Assembly: GCF_013812825.1 (NCBI RefSeq)
Contig: NZ_JACCSU010000027.1
Span: forward strand, 35,329 to 99,328
Reading direction: 5' to 3'
DNA length: 64,000 nt
From: Sphingomonas sp.
GTDB lineage: Bacteria > Pseudomonadota > Alphaproteobacteria > Sphingomonadales > Sphingomonadaceae
Part shown: positions 41,372 through 51,040 of the stretch, in pieces
Layout: each line of letters opens with the position of its first letter
Position numbering within the stretch: position 1 is the first letter of the stretch
Notes under the pieces: generated by a model
Database searches by the model: none
The model's input: the letters and a program-made list of their open reading frames with translations, nothing else
What the model was told of the DNA's origin: nothing
Translations under genes and position numbers: made by a program

Positions 41372-43846
41372 GTGGCAACGCGCAAGAGCGGCAAACCGAT
41401 CGTGCTGATCACCGGCGCGGCGGGGAATATCGGCACGTCGTTGGCGAAGGTTCTGGCTGACGACTATCGCGTCGTCGGTGTCGACCGGCCCGGCTCCGAA
41501 GCGGAATTCCCGCTGATCGAGGCCGACCTTGGCGACGACCAATCGGTCGAAAAAGGCATCAGCGAGTTTGCGAAGCGTTTCGGCAAGCGCGTCGCCAGCG
41601 TGGTCCACCTCGCTGCCTATTTCGATTTCACCGGCGAGGAGAACCCACTTTACAAGTCGATCAATGTCGATGGCACCCGCCGGCTACTGCGCGGGCTGCA
41701 GCGGCTCGAGGTCGAGCAGTTCCTCTATTCTGGGACGATGCTCGTGCACGCGCCCGGCAAGCCGGGACAGCCGATCGACGAGCAGCAGCCGATCGAGCCC
41801 AAATGGGCCTACCCGAAGTCGAAAGCCGAAGCGGAGGAGGTGATCCGCGCCGAGCACGGCGGCATCCCCTACGTGCTGCTTCACCTCGCCGGGCTCTATG
41901 ACGATGAGACGGCGGTGCCGACGCTCAGCAACCAGATCGCCCGGATTTACGAGCGCGATCTCCAGAGTCACCTATACTCGGGCTCGACTCTGGTCGGCCA
42001 ATCGATGGTCCATCGCGCCGACATGCTCGACGCGTTCAAGCGCGCAATCGACCGGCGAAGCAAATTTCCGTCGGGAACGGTGATCCTTGTCGGCGAGGAG
42101 GAAGCGGTCGGCTATGACGCGCTCCAAGACGAGATCGGCTATTTGATCCACGGTTCCGAGGACTGGCCGACGCTACGGGTGCCCAAGCCCGCCGCCGCCG
42201 TCGGAGCGTGGGTTCAAAACAAGCTCGAGCCGGTCGTCCCGGACGCGATCGACCAGGGCGAAGCGCCCTTTATCAAGCCGTTCATGGTGGCGATGGCCGA
42301 CGACCATTACGAGCTCGACGTCTCCCGCGCTCGCGAGCTGCTCGGCTGGGAGCCCGAGCACCGGATCAAGGACACTCTGCCCAAAATCGTCGCCGCACTG
42401 AAACGCGACCCGGAGGGCTGGTACGAAGACAACGGCCTCACCCCGCCGCCGATGGTCACGGACGCGCAAACTGCCGGTCGCGATCCGGAGCGGGTGCGCG
42501 CCGAGCATGAAAAAGTGCTGGTCGGCGAGCACCGCCAGTTCCGTTGGGCGCACTTCACCAACATTTTTCTCGGTCTGTGGCTGGCGCTGCAGCCGCCTTT
42601 GATCGGGGTTGATAGCAACGCGCTTGCGTGGAGCGAGGTTGGGCTCGGCCTTGCCGTCATCCTGTTTGCCACTTTGTCGCTGTCCTGGCGGCTGCGGTGG
42701 GCGCGCTGGGCGACGGCCGGAGCGGGAGCGCTGGCGATGGCGGCTCCATTCCTGTTCTGGACCGAGAACGGCGCCGCTTATCTGTCCGACACCCTGGTCG
42801 GAGGCCTGATCTTCGCCTTTGCGGTCGGCACTCGGCCCGAAGTCGGTCCGTCCCCGCTCGCTGCGACCGCGGGGCCGCACACTCCGCCCGGCTGGAGCTA
42901 CAATCCCTCGACATGGTCGCAACGCCTGCCGATCATCGTTCTCGCCGTCGTCGGCTTGGAGGTTTCACGCTATTTGGCCGCCTACCAGCTCGGACATATC
43001 GAGGGGGTATGGGAGCCGTTCTTCGCCGGCTCGCCGGCCGATCCCAGGAACGGCACCGAAGAGATCATCACCAGCCATGTCTCCGAGGCATGGCCGGTGT
43101 CCGACGCGGCGGTCGGCGGGTACACCTACGCGCTCGAGATTCTGACCGGGATCGTCGGTTCGCGAGCGCGCTGGCGGACGATGCCCTGGCTGGTCGTGCT
43201 GTTCGGATTGATGATTGCCCCGCTCGGCGTCACTTCGATCTTTTTCATCATCATCCAGCCGATCCTGATCGGCACCTGGAGCACCTTGGCGCTGATCGCC
43301 GCCGCGGCGATGCTGGTGCAGATTCCCTATTCGCTCGACGAATTGCTGGCGACGCTGCAGTTCATCCGGCGGCGAGTGAAGGCGGGCAAGAGCTGGCTGC
43401 GCGTGTTCCTGTTCGGCGACACCGATGAAGGGCCCGATGAGGAACCGGAGAACGAATTCGGGCACGGGGCGGGGCCCTTCGTGAAGGACATGGTCAGCGG
43501 CGGCGTGAATTTGCCGTGGAACCTCGCGCTCGCCGGACTCGTCGGGCTGTGGTTGATGTTCACCCGGCTGACGCTCGGCGCGGCCGGCTCGATGGCCAAC
43601 GCCGATCACCTGATCGGAGCGCTTGCGCTGACCGTGATTTCCCTCGCGGCCGCCGAAGTCGCGCGACCATTGCGCTTTCTGCTGGTGCCGCTCGGAGTCG
43701 TGCTTCTGGTGACTCCGTTCGTCTTCGAGGCAAGCACCACGCAATCGATCGCCAGCATCGTCTGCGGCGTCGCGCTGATCGCGCTCAGCGTCCGCCGGGG
43801 CGCGGTTCGCGGCCGGTACGGCGCCTGGCAGGGCTGGATCGTCTAG
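41372..43846 (+). CDS. Fusion of NAD-dependent epimerase domain with SPW/VKOR-like membrane domains
   Basis: 824 residues, GTG start. Residues about 9-350 form an extended short-chain dehydrogenase domain: GAAGNIGTSLAKVL, VVHLAAYFDF and a YPKSKAEAE active-site Tyr-Lys pair. From about 390 membrane helices begin, with an SPW-like unit (FTNIFLGLWLALQPPLIG), a central region about 573-663 resembling VKOR-type helices without the catalytic Cys, and a C-terminal set of four helices (about 715-810) with LWLMFTRLTLG. The combination suggests a membrane-tethered oxidoreductase acting on a lipid or isoprenoid. I know of such fusions only as uncharacterised proteins. Confidence 0.72.
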   Translation: MATRKSGKPIVLITGAAGNIGTSLAKVLADDYRVVGVDRPGSEAEFPLIEADLGDDQSVEKGISEFAKRFGKRVASVVHLAAYFDFTGEENPLYKSINVDGTRRLLRGLQRLEVEQFLYSGTMLVHAPGKPGQPIDEQQPIEPKWAYPKSKAEAEEVIRAEHGGIPYVLLHLAGLYDDETAVPTLSNQIARIYERDLQSHLYSGSTLVGQSMVHRADMLDAFKRAIDRRSKFPSGTVILVGEEEAVGYDALQDEIGYLIHGSEDWPTLRVPKPAAAVGAWVQNKLEPVVPDAIDQGEAPFIKPFMVAMADDHYELDVSRARELLGWEPEHRIKDTLPKIVAALKRDPEGWYEDNGLTPPPMVTDAQTAGRDPERVRAEHEKVLVGEHRQFRWAHFTNIFLGLWLALQPPLIGVDSNALAWSEVGLGLAVILFATLSLSWRLRWARWATAGAGALAMAAPFLFWTENGAAYLSDTLVGGLIFAFAVGTRPEVGPSPLAATAGPHTPPGWSYNPSTWSQRLPIIVLAVVGLEVSRYLAAYQLGHIEGVWEPFFAGSPADPRNGTEEIITSHVSEAWPVSDAAVGGYTYALEILTGIVGSRARWRTMPWLVVLFGLMIAPLGVTSIFFIIIQPILIGTWSTLALIAAAAMLVQIPYSLDELLATLQFIRRRVKAGKSWLRVFLFGDTDEGPDEEPENEFGHGAGPFVKDMVSGGVNLPWNLALAGLVGLWLMFTRLTLGAAGSMANADHLIGALALTVISLAAAEVARPLRFLLVPLGVVLLVTPFVFEASTTQSIASIVCGVALIALSVRRGAVRGRYGAWQGWIV

Positions 43847-44442
43847 GCGAAGTTGAAGCTGATGCTGAGGCGCTCGCCGCGCGCGCGGCCGGGGCGCACT
43901 TCGTGGCGCAGCCAGCTCTCCCACAGCAGCAGGAGGCCCGGCCGCGGCTCGATCTCGACGAAAGTCTGGAGGTCCTGCGGCGCATCCTTCGAGCGCGTCG
44001 GCGCGGCCATCATCATCGGCAGTCGCGGGTCTTCGAAGCCAATCGCGCCTGAGCCGGGCGGGGCTTCGACATAGAAAGTGCCCGACAGGATGCTGTGCGG
44101 GTGGAGATGCCCACCGTGCCGTCCACCGGCTTTCAACAGGTTCACCCACAGGCTGTCGAGGCGCGGCTTGCGCGGCAGGTCGAAGGCGAGCTCGCTGGCG
44201 AACGCAGCAGCGTGGCGGCTCAGCAGCTTCTGCAGGTCGGCGAACGCCGGATCGCGGGTCGCGAGGTCATCGAGCGACGCGTAGCTGGTGTAGCCGGGAT
44301 AATGATGCTCGCGGCTCCAGCGGCGCCCGGCGCTGTCGTCGCGGGCCAGGGTCCGGATCGAGTGCGAAAGATCGGCCAGCAGCTCGGGCGAATCGAGCTC
44401 CGCCTCATAGAGGCGGGTCGCGAACAGCGAGCGGACGCTCAC
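43843..44442 (-). CDS. Putative 2OG-Fe(II) oxygenase (TIGR02466-like)
   Basis: 199 residues, start GTG 44442 overlapping the pth stop as GTGA, so translation is coupled. Motifs HGGHLHPHSILSGTFYVEAPPGSGAIGFEDPR and LLLWESWLRHEVRPG resemble the double-stranded beta-helix oxygenases of the TIGR02466 family, with candidate iron ligands in HLHPHS and the later RHEV. The substrate is unknown. Its 3' end overlaps the convergent fusion gene by 4 bases. The operon with rplY and pth hints at a translation-related target, as an inference. Confidence 0.75.
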   Translation of the reverse strand: MSVRSLFATRLYEAELDSPELLADLSHSIRTLARDDSAGRRWSREHHYPGYTSYASLDDLATRDPAFADLQKLLSRHAAAFASELAFDLPRKPRLDSLWVNLLKAGGRHGGHLHPHSILSGTFYVEAPPGSGAIGFEDPRLPMMMAAPTRSKDAPQDLQTFVEIEPRPGLLLLWESWLRHEVRPGRARGERLSISFNFA

Positions 44443-45017
44443 TCGTCGTGCATCCGGCGCGCGACCTCGCTCATGAAGCGGGGGTCGTCGCCTTCGGCCA
44501 GCCATTCGGCCTCGGCGGCGATCGCGGCGAGCAGGTCGGCCAGCGGCTCCATCTCGACCTTGGAATAATTGCCGAGCACGTGCGGAGTCACCTTCTCCTG
44601 CTGACCCGGGCCGGGGTGGCCGATGCCGATCCGGACTCGGCGAAATTCAGGGCCGAGGTGCGCGTCGATCGAGCGCAGCCCGTTGTGGCCGGCGGTGCCG
44701 CCACCGACCTTCACCTTGACCTTCATCGGCGCGAGATCGAGCTCGTCGTGGAACACGGTCAAGGCGTCGAGGTCGAGCTTGTAGAAGCGCAGCGCCTCGG
44801 CGACCGCTTCGCCGCTGCGGTTCATGAACATTTGCGGTTTCAACAGCAGGATCCGCTGCTTGCCGATGCGGCCCTCGCGAAGCTCGCTCCGGAATGCTTT
44901 CTTCGGAGCCGAAAAGCCGTGCGCCGCGGCGATGACGTCGGCCGCCATGAAGCCGACATTGTGGCGGTGGAGCGCATAACTCGCGCCGGGATTTCCGAGG
45001 CCCGCCCAGATCTGCAT
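44439..45017 (-). CDS. pth: Peptidyl-tRNA hydrolase
   Basis: Recycles peptidyl-tRNA released from ribosomes. 192 residues: GLGNPGASYALHRHNVGFMAAD with the conserved Asn and catalytic His, LLKPQTFMNxSG-like LLKPQMFMNRSGEAV, VFHDELDL (catalytic Asp) and VGGGTAGHNGLRSI. Order rplY-pth is common in proteobacteria. The gene lies behind a terminator after rplY, so it depends on read-through or its own promoter. Confidence 0.96.
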   Translation of the reverse strand: MQIWAGLGNPGASYALHRHNVGFMAADVIAAAHGFSAPKKAFRSELREGRIGKQRILLLKPQMFMNRSGEAVAEALRFYKLDLDALTVFHDELDLAPMKVKVKVGGGTAGHNGLRSIDAHLGPEFRRVRIGIGHPGPGQQEKVTPHVLGNYSKVEMEPLADLLAAIAAEAEWLAEGDDPRFMSEVARRMHDE

Positions 45018-45044
45018 CAGCGCTCCCTAGCGTCTCGCCCGTCC

Positions 45045-45081
45045 AAAAAGAAACCGCCCGCCCTCCGGAGAGGGCGAGCGG
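45045..45081 (-). terminator. Terminator between rplY and pth
   Basis: Minus strand: CCGCTCGCCCTCTCCGGAGGGCGGGCGG followed by TTTCTTTTT. Stem of about 11 pairs. Confidence 0.85.
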
Positions 45082-45109
45082 CTGCTCAGACTGTTTTGCG
45101 GGACTCGGA

Positions 45110-45808
45110 TCAGCCCTTGTCGCCGTCCTTGTCGCTTTCCTCGGCTCCGGCTTCGCCTTCGCCCTCCTCCTCGTCGATGGTCGGGACCTCGCCCTCGGCG
45201 GCCGCGGCGGCTTCGGCAGCTTCATCCGCCTCGGCCTTCATCGCCGATGGCGCAACCAGGGTGGCGACAGTGAAGTCGCGGTCGTCGATCGCCGTCTTGG
45301 TGCCCTCCGGCAGGGTGACCTGACTGATGTGGATCGCATCGCCGATGTCGAGGCCGGCGAGGCTGACGTGGATCTCGTCCGGGATCTTCGAGGCCGGACA
45401 GACCAGCTCGAGCTCGTGCTGGACGATGTTGAGCACTCCGCCGCGCTTGATGCCGGGTGATTCCTCCTCATCGTCGAACCGCACCGGCACGTTGACCGTG
45501 ACCTGGCTGTGCTCGCCGATGCGCAGGAAATCGACGTGGATCGGCCGGCTGGTGACCGGGTGGAACTGGACGTCCTTGGGCAGCGTCCGATGCGGCTCGC
45601 CGCCCGCATCGACCATCACCACGGTGTTCATGAAGTGGCCGGTCGAGAGCATCTTGGCGAGACGCTTCTCCTCGACATGCACCGACAGCGGCTCCTTCTT
45701 GTCGCCGTAGATCACGGCGGGCACCCGTCCGTCGCGCCGCAATGCACGGGAGGCTCCCTTGCCAGCCCGTTCGCGCGCTTCAGCGGGCAGCGTCAGCTGT
45801 TCGCTCAT
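45110..45808 (-). CDS. rplY: 50S ribosomal protein L25/general stress protein Ctc
   Basis: Binds 5S rRNA. 232 residues, the long Ctc/TL5 form: N-terminal L25 domain ([44 protein letters not shown]...[16 protein letters not shown]) and the C-terminal beta domain ([63 protein letters not shown]). A final acidic tail rich in E, A, G and D is likely disordered. Followed by pth. Confidence 0.95.
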   Translation of the reverse strand: MSEQLTLPAEARERAGKGASRALRRDGRVPAVIYGDKKEPLSVHVEEKRLAKMLSTGHFMNTVVMVDAGGEPHRTLPKDVQFHPVTSRPIHVDFLRIGEHSQVTVNVPVRFDDEEESPGIKRGGVLNIVQHELELVCPASKIPDEIHVSLAGLDIGDAIHISQVTLPEGTKTAIDDRDFTVATLVAPSAMKAEADEAAEAAAAAEGEVPTIDEEEGEGEAGAEESDKDGDKG

Positions 45809-45951
45809 TTGAACTTACTCCAATGCAAAGCCCCGCCACGCCTCCAGGGATGACCATCGCCGGGGAAGGCGCGCCCTAGTCGAGGGGCTCCGGAAAAGCA
45901 AGAATGCAGGGGCCAGGGGCGGAGGAACGGGTGGGCGGCTCGTGCGTAGGA

Positions 45952-47931
45952 TCAAGGACCTCCATAGGTCTTTACCGGGAACAGCGGCAATCCGGCGGTG
46001 ACGCCCTGCTTGCGCCGTGCGGCGGCGATGCGGATCAGCTTGGGATGGCGGAACAGCTGGTGATAGCGCGGGTCGGCGCGCTGCTCGGGGGTGAAGGTCA
46101 GGCGCCCCTCGTTGAGGATGTCGAGGACCGAGTCGGCCTGGTCCCGCTCGGTCGCGGTGCGGGCATGGCGGAGCCCCTCGTCGAAGCTCCTCATCCGGGC
46201 GGCAATCGCCGCCGCGAAGAAATCGACACGCGCATCCTCCGGTATCGGCGGGAGCTTGAATGGCCGGCCGAGGATCAGGCGGTCGGCAATGCCGCGAACC
46301 TCGGCTACCTCCTGTTCTGACAATTCGCCGGCAAGCGCCGCTTTCGCGAGGACTGGAAAATCCTCACGATATTGTGCCGGAGTCGCAAATCCGGCCATCG
46401 CGCTGAACCAGTACCACCCGATCGCCTCGCAGAAATCGCGGCAGTTGATAGCGGCATCGCGCACCGTTCCATAATCGCCGAGCGAATAGAGGATCTTGAC
46501 TCGGTAGAAGGGCAGCAGGGTGTCGAATGGGTCACGTTCGATCGCCTGCTCGAGATGGCCCAGCGCTTCGCGCGTTCGGCCAGTCAGCCACAGGCTTGCG
46601 GCAATGGAATAGTGCGCCGGCCCGAAGTTCGGCGACCTTTTGAGCACCGCCTGGTCGATTGGAAGCGCCTGGTCGACCGCCCCGCTGAAGTTGTTGAGCG
46701 CCGTCGACTTGGCGACCAGCGCGAGATTGTTCTCCGGGTCGAGCTCCAGGGCTCGCTCATTGGCGCGGCGCTGTTCGGCGATGAGCTCGCTCCACGACAT
46801 GCCGAGCTGATCGGGCATGCTCAAGGCCATCAACCAGGCATAGCCGGCATGCGCATCGGCGAAATCCGGCTGGATCGAAGCGGCAAGTCGAAACTGCTTG
46901 ATCGCCTCGAGCCGGGCGTCCCGTTCGTCGCGCACCGACACTCGTTCCAGCGCCCGGAGATAGGCTTCGTAGGCTGCCGGATCGACATTGCGCCGCTGGG
47001 CGACGTCGCCCTCGCCGGCACCGAGCCCCGCCCTCAGTCCGCCAGCCAGCTCGCGCGCCATCCGGTTCTTGAGCACTTGAAGTTCATCGGCCGCGCCTTC
47101 GAATGTCCGCGCCCACACCTGCTCTGACGACTTGGCGTCGATCAGCCGGACCGAAATGCTGAGGCGCTCGCCGAGCTTCTGAACGTTTCCTTCGACCAGA
47201 TGCGTGATGCCCAGCCTCTGGGCGATTTCCGGCGCGGTCAGGCTCTTGCCGGCGAGCGCGTGGGTCGATGTGCTGGAAGTGATCCTGAGCCCCGACAGCG
47301 GGGTCAGGCTGTCCGCCAGTGCGCTCGACAGGCCCGCGCCGAGATATTCGATGCCGCGGTCGCCGGAAGTGACGAACGGCATGATCGCCAGCGAGACGCC
47401 TTCGCCTTGCTTCTGCCCCGAGATTAAGCGGTCAATGGGTTCCGGCCGGACGATCGCCAGCGTCGCGGCGCCGGCCAGCAGCAGTGCTCCGATCCCGGCG
47501 GCGATGAGGCGGCGCGGCGGCCTCGAAACTGAGCGTTCGGCGGGTGCCGACTTTTCGACTTCGAGCGCCTCGGCGAGTGCGGGCGGGATGGGGGCGCCCT
47601 TGGCGGCCCATTTCTTCAGGTCGATTGTCTGAAACTGGCGAAAACCCAGCGGTGGCGGCGTTCCGTCGATGGTCACGGCGACCAGCCGCCCGCTGTCCGC
47701 GGCGACGCTCGCCTCGTCACGCACCCAGCGCGAATCCGCCGCTTCCTTCGACCACATCACCAGCACCTTCGATGCGGCGTTCAGCTGTTTCTCGATGTCG
47801 CGCGAAAAATCGGACCCGCCCTTGATGTGACGGTCCCACCAAACCGTCAGCCCGGTATCCGCGATCGCGCCTGCAAGGCGCTCGGCCGTGACGCGGTCCG
47901 GCCGTGCGTAGGACAGGAATACGTCGGCCAA
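45952..47931 (-). CDS. TIR domain, transmembrane, TolB-like and TPR protein
   Basis: 659 residues. Residues 1-120 form a TIR domain: DVFLSYARPDRVTAERLAGAIADTGLTVWWD, SKVLVMWSKEAADSRWVRDEASVA, where E73 in WVRDE aligns with the catalytic Glu of NAD-cleaving TIRs such as SARM1 E642. A single transmembrane helix (about 142-161) follows, then a TolB/adenylate-cyclase-like domain (SLAIMPFVTSGDRGIEYLGAGLSSALADSLTPLSGL...EGNVQKLGERLSISVRLIDAKSSEQVWARTFEG) and TPR repeats to the C-terminus. It is predicted to have a cytoplasmic TIR and a periplasmic C-terminus. Related proteins are common and uncharacterised in sphingomonads; signalling or defence roles are possible. Confidence 0.8.
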   Translation of the reverse strand: MADVFLSYARPDRVTAERLAGAIADTGLTVWWDRHIKGGSDFSRDIEKQLNAASKVLVMWSKEAADSRWVRDEASVAADSGRLVAVTIDGTPPPLGFRQFQTIDLKKWAAKGAPIPPALAEALEVEKSAPAERSVSRPPRRLIAAGIGALLLAGAATLAIVRPEPIDRLISGQKQGEGVSLAIMPFVTSGDRGIEYLGAGLSSALADSLTPLSGLRITSSTSTHALAGKSLTAPEIAQRLGITHLVEGNVQKLGERLSISVRLIDAKSSEQVWARTFEGAADELQVLKNRMARELAGGLRAGLGAGEGDVAQRRNVDPAAYEAYLRALERVSVRDERDARLEAIKQFRLAASIQPDFADAHAGYAWLMALSMPDQLGMSWSELIAEQRRANERALELDPENNLALVAKSTALNNFSGAVDQALPIDQAVLKRSPNFGPAHYSIAASLWLTGRTREALGHLEQAIERDPFDTLLPFYRVKILYSLGDYGTVRDAAINCRDFCEAIGWYWFSAMAGFATPAQYREDFPVLAKAALAGELSEQEVAEVRGIADRLILGRPFKLPPIPEDARVDFFAAAIAARMRSFDEGLRHARTATERDQADSVLDILNEGRLTFTPEQRADPRYHQLFRHPKLIRIAAARRKQGVTAGLPLFPVKTYGGP

Positions 47932-48028
47932 TCTCTGCTCCCCGTTCCACCCCAGAGCCCAAGGCTAGCACCATCGCGGCGGCAAATGGAATGCAGGCCT
48001 TGAGGCGCGGCGGGCTTTTTCGTGCCGG

Positions 48029-48106
48029 GCTTCCAGTGCTCGCCATGCCCCCGGCATGGCTGCGCGCGCTTCCAGTGCTCGCCATGCCCCCGGCATGGCT
48101 GCGCGC
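48029..48106. repeat. 39-bp tandem duplication with inner palindrome
   Basis: GCTTCCAGTGCTCGCC... is repeated with a period of 39 bases (48029-48067, 48068-48106). Each unit contains GCCATGCC-CCC-GGCATGGC, a perfect 8-bp stem, giving two identical hairpins between the TIR-TPR gene start and the TraB gene stop. Confidence 0.85.
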
Positions 48107-48107
48107 T

Positions 48108-48923
48108 TCAGTTGATCCGGGCGGAGCGGATGTTGAGCTCGGCGAGCTTGGCCTGGACGCTGTCGGGGCCGGCGAGATGGCCGACTCCGACGGCGACGAA
48201 CGCGGTGCCCGGCTGTTGCAGCCGCCGGGCGATCCAGCCCGCCCAGTGAGCGTTCCGCTGGGTGAACATGACGTGATAGGTGTCCGGCGAGTTCCACCGC
48301 ATCTGATTGAGCATCATCGCGAAAATGCGCGAATCGCCGCGGTTCCAGGCGGTCTGCATCTCGCCCATCGCCACCGACAGATCCTGCATCGTGACTCGGT
48401 CCGGAGCCGCGCCGACCGCTTCCCCCGGCCGGGCAAGCCGCGCGGGGCGGGTGGGCATGGAGCGGAACATGTTCAGCTGAGCGGCGAAGCTCTCGAGCCC
48501 GATGACGGGCTTGCCGAACGCGTCGGCTGCTTCGCGCAGGACCATGTCGGCTCCGTTGGCGGAGCTCATTCCGCGCGCTCGCCCGGCCGAGATTGCGAGA
48601 CGGGTCGAGGCGAGGAAAGAAGCGGTCGCGGCCACCGGGTGGAGCGGCGGTCGTGAAGCGCCCGAGCTTCTGGGCGCTCCGCGGGCGAGGTCCGGAACGA
48701 TGGTCTCGAGCACCAGCTCGTCGGAAGCGGCGAAAGCGGTCAGCACCTCGTCGTTGAACCAGGCGGTCCGGCCGTCGAGCGCGTGAAACGTGCCGAACAG
48801 ATAGATGATCGTGTCGTGATCGTTGACCACCCAGATCGCCGGATCGGCGTCGGCCATGGCGGACGCGGAAGCCGGCGAGACCGATGCGGCGGCCAAAGCA
48901 GCGGCGATCAGAAATTTGGCCAT
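48108..48923 (-). CDS. TraB/GumN family protein, exported, copy A
   Basis: 271 residues with a signal peptide (MAKFLIAAALAAASVSPASASA). TraB/GumN signature: AIWVVNDHDTIIYLFGTFHALDG, ELVLETI, GKPVIGLES and a C-terminal [43 protein letters not shown]. Family members are predicted metal-dependent hydrolases (the GTxH and GxGHLxG motifs); the substrate is unknown. Middle region differs from copy B. Confidence 0.85.
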   Translation of the reverse strand: MAKFLIAAALAAASVSPASASAMADADPAIWVVNDHDTIIYLFGTFHALDGRTAWFNDEVLTAFAASDELVLETIVPDLARGAPRSSGASRPPLHPVAATASFLASTRLAISAGRARGMSSANGADMVLREAADAFGKPVIGLESFAAQLNMFRSMPTRPARLARPGEAVGAAPDRVTMQDLSVAMGEMQTAWNRGDSRIFAMMLNQMRWNSPDTYHVMFTQRNAHWAGWIARRLQQPGTAFVAVGVGHLAGPDSVQAKLAELNIRSARIN

Positions 48924-49133
48924 CCCTGGGTCTCCCGCCCATCGGACCGGCGCTGAGGATGGTGATGACGGTGAGCCCGGCGCGCCGAGCGCCCGGTCGT
49001 CCGTGCACCGTGCCCCCCAGCCCGATACCCGGCGATCATGGTCACCGAGCGGTTAATAAAAGTCTAGCGGAAAGCCGCGCCGAGTGAATTTTTGTCATTC
49101 CGGCTCGGCAACTAATCGGAGCGGCGGTGCTGG

Positions 49134-50033
49134 TTATTGGATACGGCGGACCCGGTAGCCGTCCCGCTGCAGCATCGCCACGACCGAGTCCGGGCCGGCG
49201 AGGTGGCCGGCGCCGACCGCAACGAACACCGATCCGGGCGCCGCCATGCGCCGCTGGATCCAGCGCGTCCAATTGACGTTGCGCCGCTTGATCAGGGCAT
49301 CGCGAAGCTCGGGCGAACCCGACAGGTCCTCGTTGAAGGTCGCGCCGATCTTGGCGACGTCGCCGCGCGCCCAGGCGGTCAGCATCTCGTTGAACTGCGT
49401 GCGCATCTCGGCCGGGGCGTCGAGCGCTCCCTCGAGCAGCGAGCGCTGGGCGGATTCGGGAAGCGTGTCGAACAGGCTCAATTGCTCGGTGTTGGTCTCC
49501 AGCTGGCCGACCGGCTTGCCGGCCTGCATGAAGGCGTTGCGAAGCACGGCTTCGACGCCCGCCTCGCCGATCAGGCCGAGATCCTTGAACTGCGTGCCGA
49601 GCAGCATGAAGGCGGCCGCCCAGGTCTCCATCCGGTCATAGGCCGTACGTGGAATGCCGGTCTTGCGGATCGCCGCCTCGAGCATCGGACGCTTGGCCGG
49701 CGAGACCCGCTCGGCGAGCGGCGGCAGGCCGGCGCGGAAGCCGAGGCGAGCAAGCTCGGCGACCAGCGCCTGCGGATTCTTGTTGTCGACAACGGTCTCG
49801 ACGACCAGCGTTTGCGAGCCTGCAACCGCCCGGTCGAACGCCGCCGTGCGCCACGCATAGTCCTTGGGCAGCAAATGGATCGTCCCGAACAGGTAGATGG
49901 TCGTGTCGCGGTCGGCGACTTGCCACAGCGCCGGGCGGCCGGTGGCGCTCTCGGCCGGAGGCGTGGTTGCGCAGCTTGCCAGCGCGACAACGCCGAGCAT
50001 CGCCAGCCCGCGGCGAAGGATCCTCATCAACAT
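49134..50033 (-). CDS. TraB/GumN family lipoprotein, copy B
   Basis: 299 residues; ATG 50027 ([22 protein letters not shown]) is an equally good start. A lipobox LASC suggests membrane anchoring. Signature: [99 protein letters not shown] tandem paralogue of 48108-48923; the shared ends show a duplication followed by divergence. Confidence 0.87.
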   Translation of the reverse strand: MLMRILRRGLAMLGVVALASCATTPPAESATGRPALWQVADRDTTIYLFGTIHLLPKDYAWRTAAFDRAVAGSQTLVVETVVDNKNPQALVAELARLGFRAGLPPLAERVSPAKRPMLEAAIRKTGIPRTAYDRMETWAAAFMLLGTQFKDLGLIGEAGVEAVLRNAFMQAGKPVGQLETNTEQLSLFDTLPESAQRSLLEGALDAPAEMRTQFNEMLTAWARGDVAKIGATFNEDLSGSPELRDALIKRRNVNWTRWIQRRMAAPGSVFVAVGAGHLAGPDSVVAMLQRDGYRVRRIQ

Positions 50034-50167
50034 TGCCTGGCCGCCTTTCGTCGCGAACGCCCTTGAGTTGCGGGCATGTAGGAAGCCTGAACGCCACCGT
50101 CCACTTGCCGGGCTTCATCGCATGCGCCAAACGCCGCGGGACCGGTTGCGCGACAGGGGCACTTCGC

Positions 50168-51040
50168 TTGAGCCTAAGCTTCCAGGACCTGATCCTCACG
50201 CTCCACCGCTACTGGAGCGCGCAGGGCTGCGTGCTGCTCCAGCCCTACGATCTCGAGATGGGAGCCGGCACGTTCCACCCGGCGACCGTGTTGCGAGCGC
50301 TGGGTCTCGAACCGTGGAAATGCGCTTATGTCCAGCCGTGCCGACGACCGACCGACGGCCGCTACGGGGCCAATCCCAACCGGCTTGGCCATTACTACCA
50401 GTACCAGGTGATGCTGAAGCCAAGCCCGCCCGAGCTTCAGGAGCTGTACCTCGGCAGCCTCGCCGAGATCGGCATCGATTTCCTCAAGCACGACATCCGC
50501 TTCGTCGAGGACGATTGGGAAAGCCCGACGCTCGGCGCGTGGGGCCTGGGCTGGGAAGTCTGGTGCGACGGGATGGAAGTCACCCAGTTCACCTACTTCC
50601 AGCAGGTCGGCGGGTTCGAGTGCCGGCCGGTCGCCGGCGAGCTGACCTACGGGCTCGAGCGGCTGGCGATGTACATCCAGGGCGTCGACAATGTGTTCGA
50701 CCTCAGATTCAACGATGCCGGCGTGTCGTACGGCGACGTGTTCCTCGAGAACGAAAAGCAGATGTCGGCATGGAATTTCGAGGTTGCCGACACCGACACA
50801 TTGTTCGACCTGTTCCGGAAAGCGGCGGTCGAGTGCGAGAACTGCCTCGCCGCCAGGCTCGCCATCCCCGCCTACGAGCAGGCGATCAAGGCCAGCCATC
50901 TGTTCAACACTCTGCAGGCGCGCGGAGTGATCTCGGTCGCCGAGCGCCAGGCTTATATCGGCCGCGTGCGCGACCTCGCCAAGGCCGCGTGCAGCGCCTG
51001 GCTCGAGGTGCAAGGCCAATCGGCGGGGCAGGCGGCCTGA
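50168..51040 (+). CDS. glyQ: Glycyl-tRNA synthetase alpha subunit
   Basis: Catalytic subunit of the bacterial alpha2-beta2 GlyRS. 290 residues from TTG 50168 ([21 protein letters not shown]), with AGGGG 8 bases upstream; the track start at 49649 overlaps the TraB gene antisense. Motifs: [53 protein letters not shown] and [17 protein letters not shown]. Its stop overlaps the glyS start by one base. Confidence 0.95.
   Translation: MSLSFQDLILTLHRYWSAQGCVLLQPYDLEMGAGTFHPATVLRALGLEPWKCAYVQPCRRPTDGRYGANPNRLGHYYQYQVMLKPSPPELQELYLGSLAEIGIDFLKHDIRFVEDDWESPTLGAWGLGWEVWCDGMEVTQFTYFQQVGGFECRPVAGELTYGLERLAMYIQGVDNVFDLRFNDAGVSYGDVFLENEKQMSAWNFEVADTDTLFDLFRKAAVECENCLAARLAIPAYEQAIKASHLFNTLQARGVISVAERQAYIGRVRDLAKAACSAWLEVQGQSAGQAA

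Noticed and set aside
43327-43600. Minus ORFs opposite the fusion protein.
   Set aside because: Antisense shadows; the plus-strand reading has continuous membrane helices.
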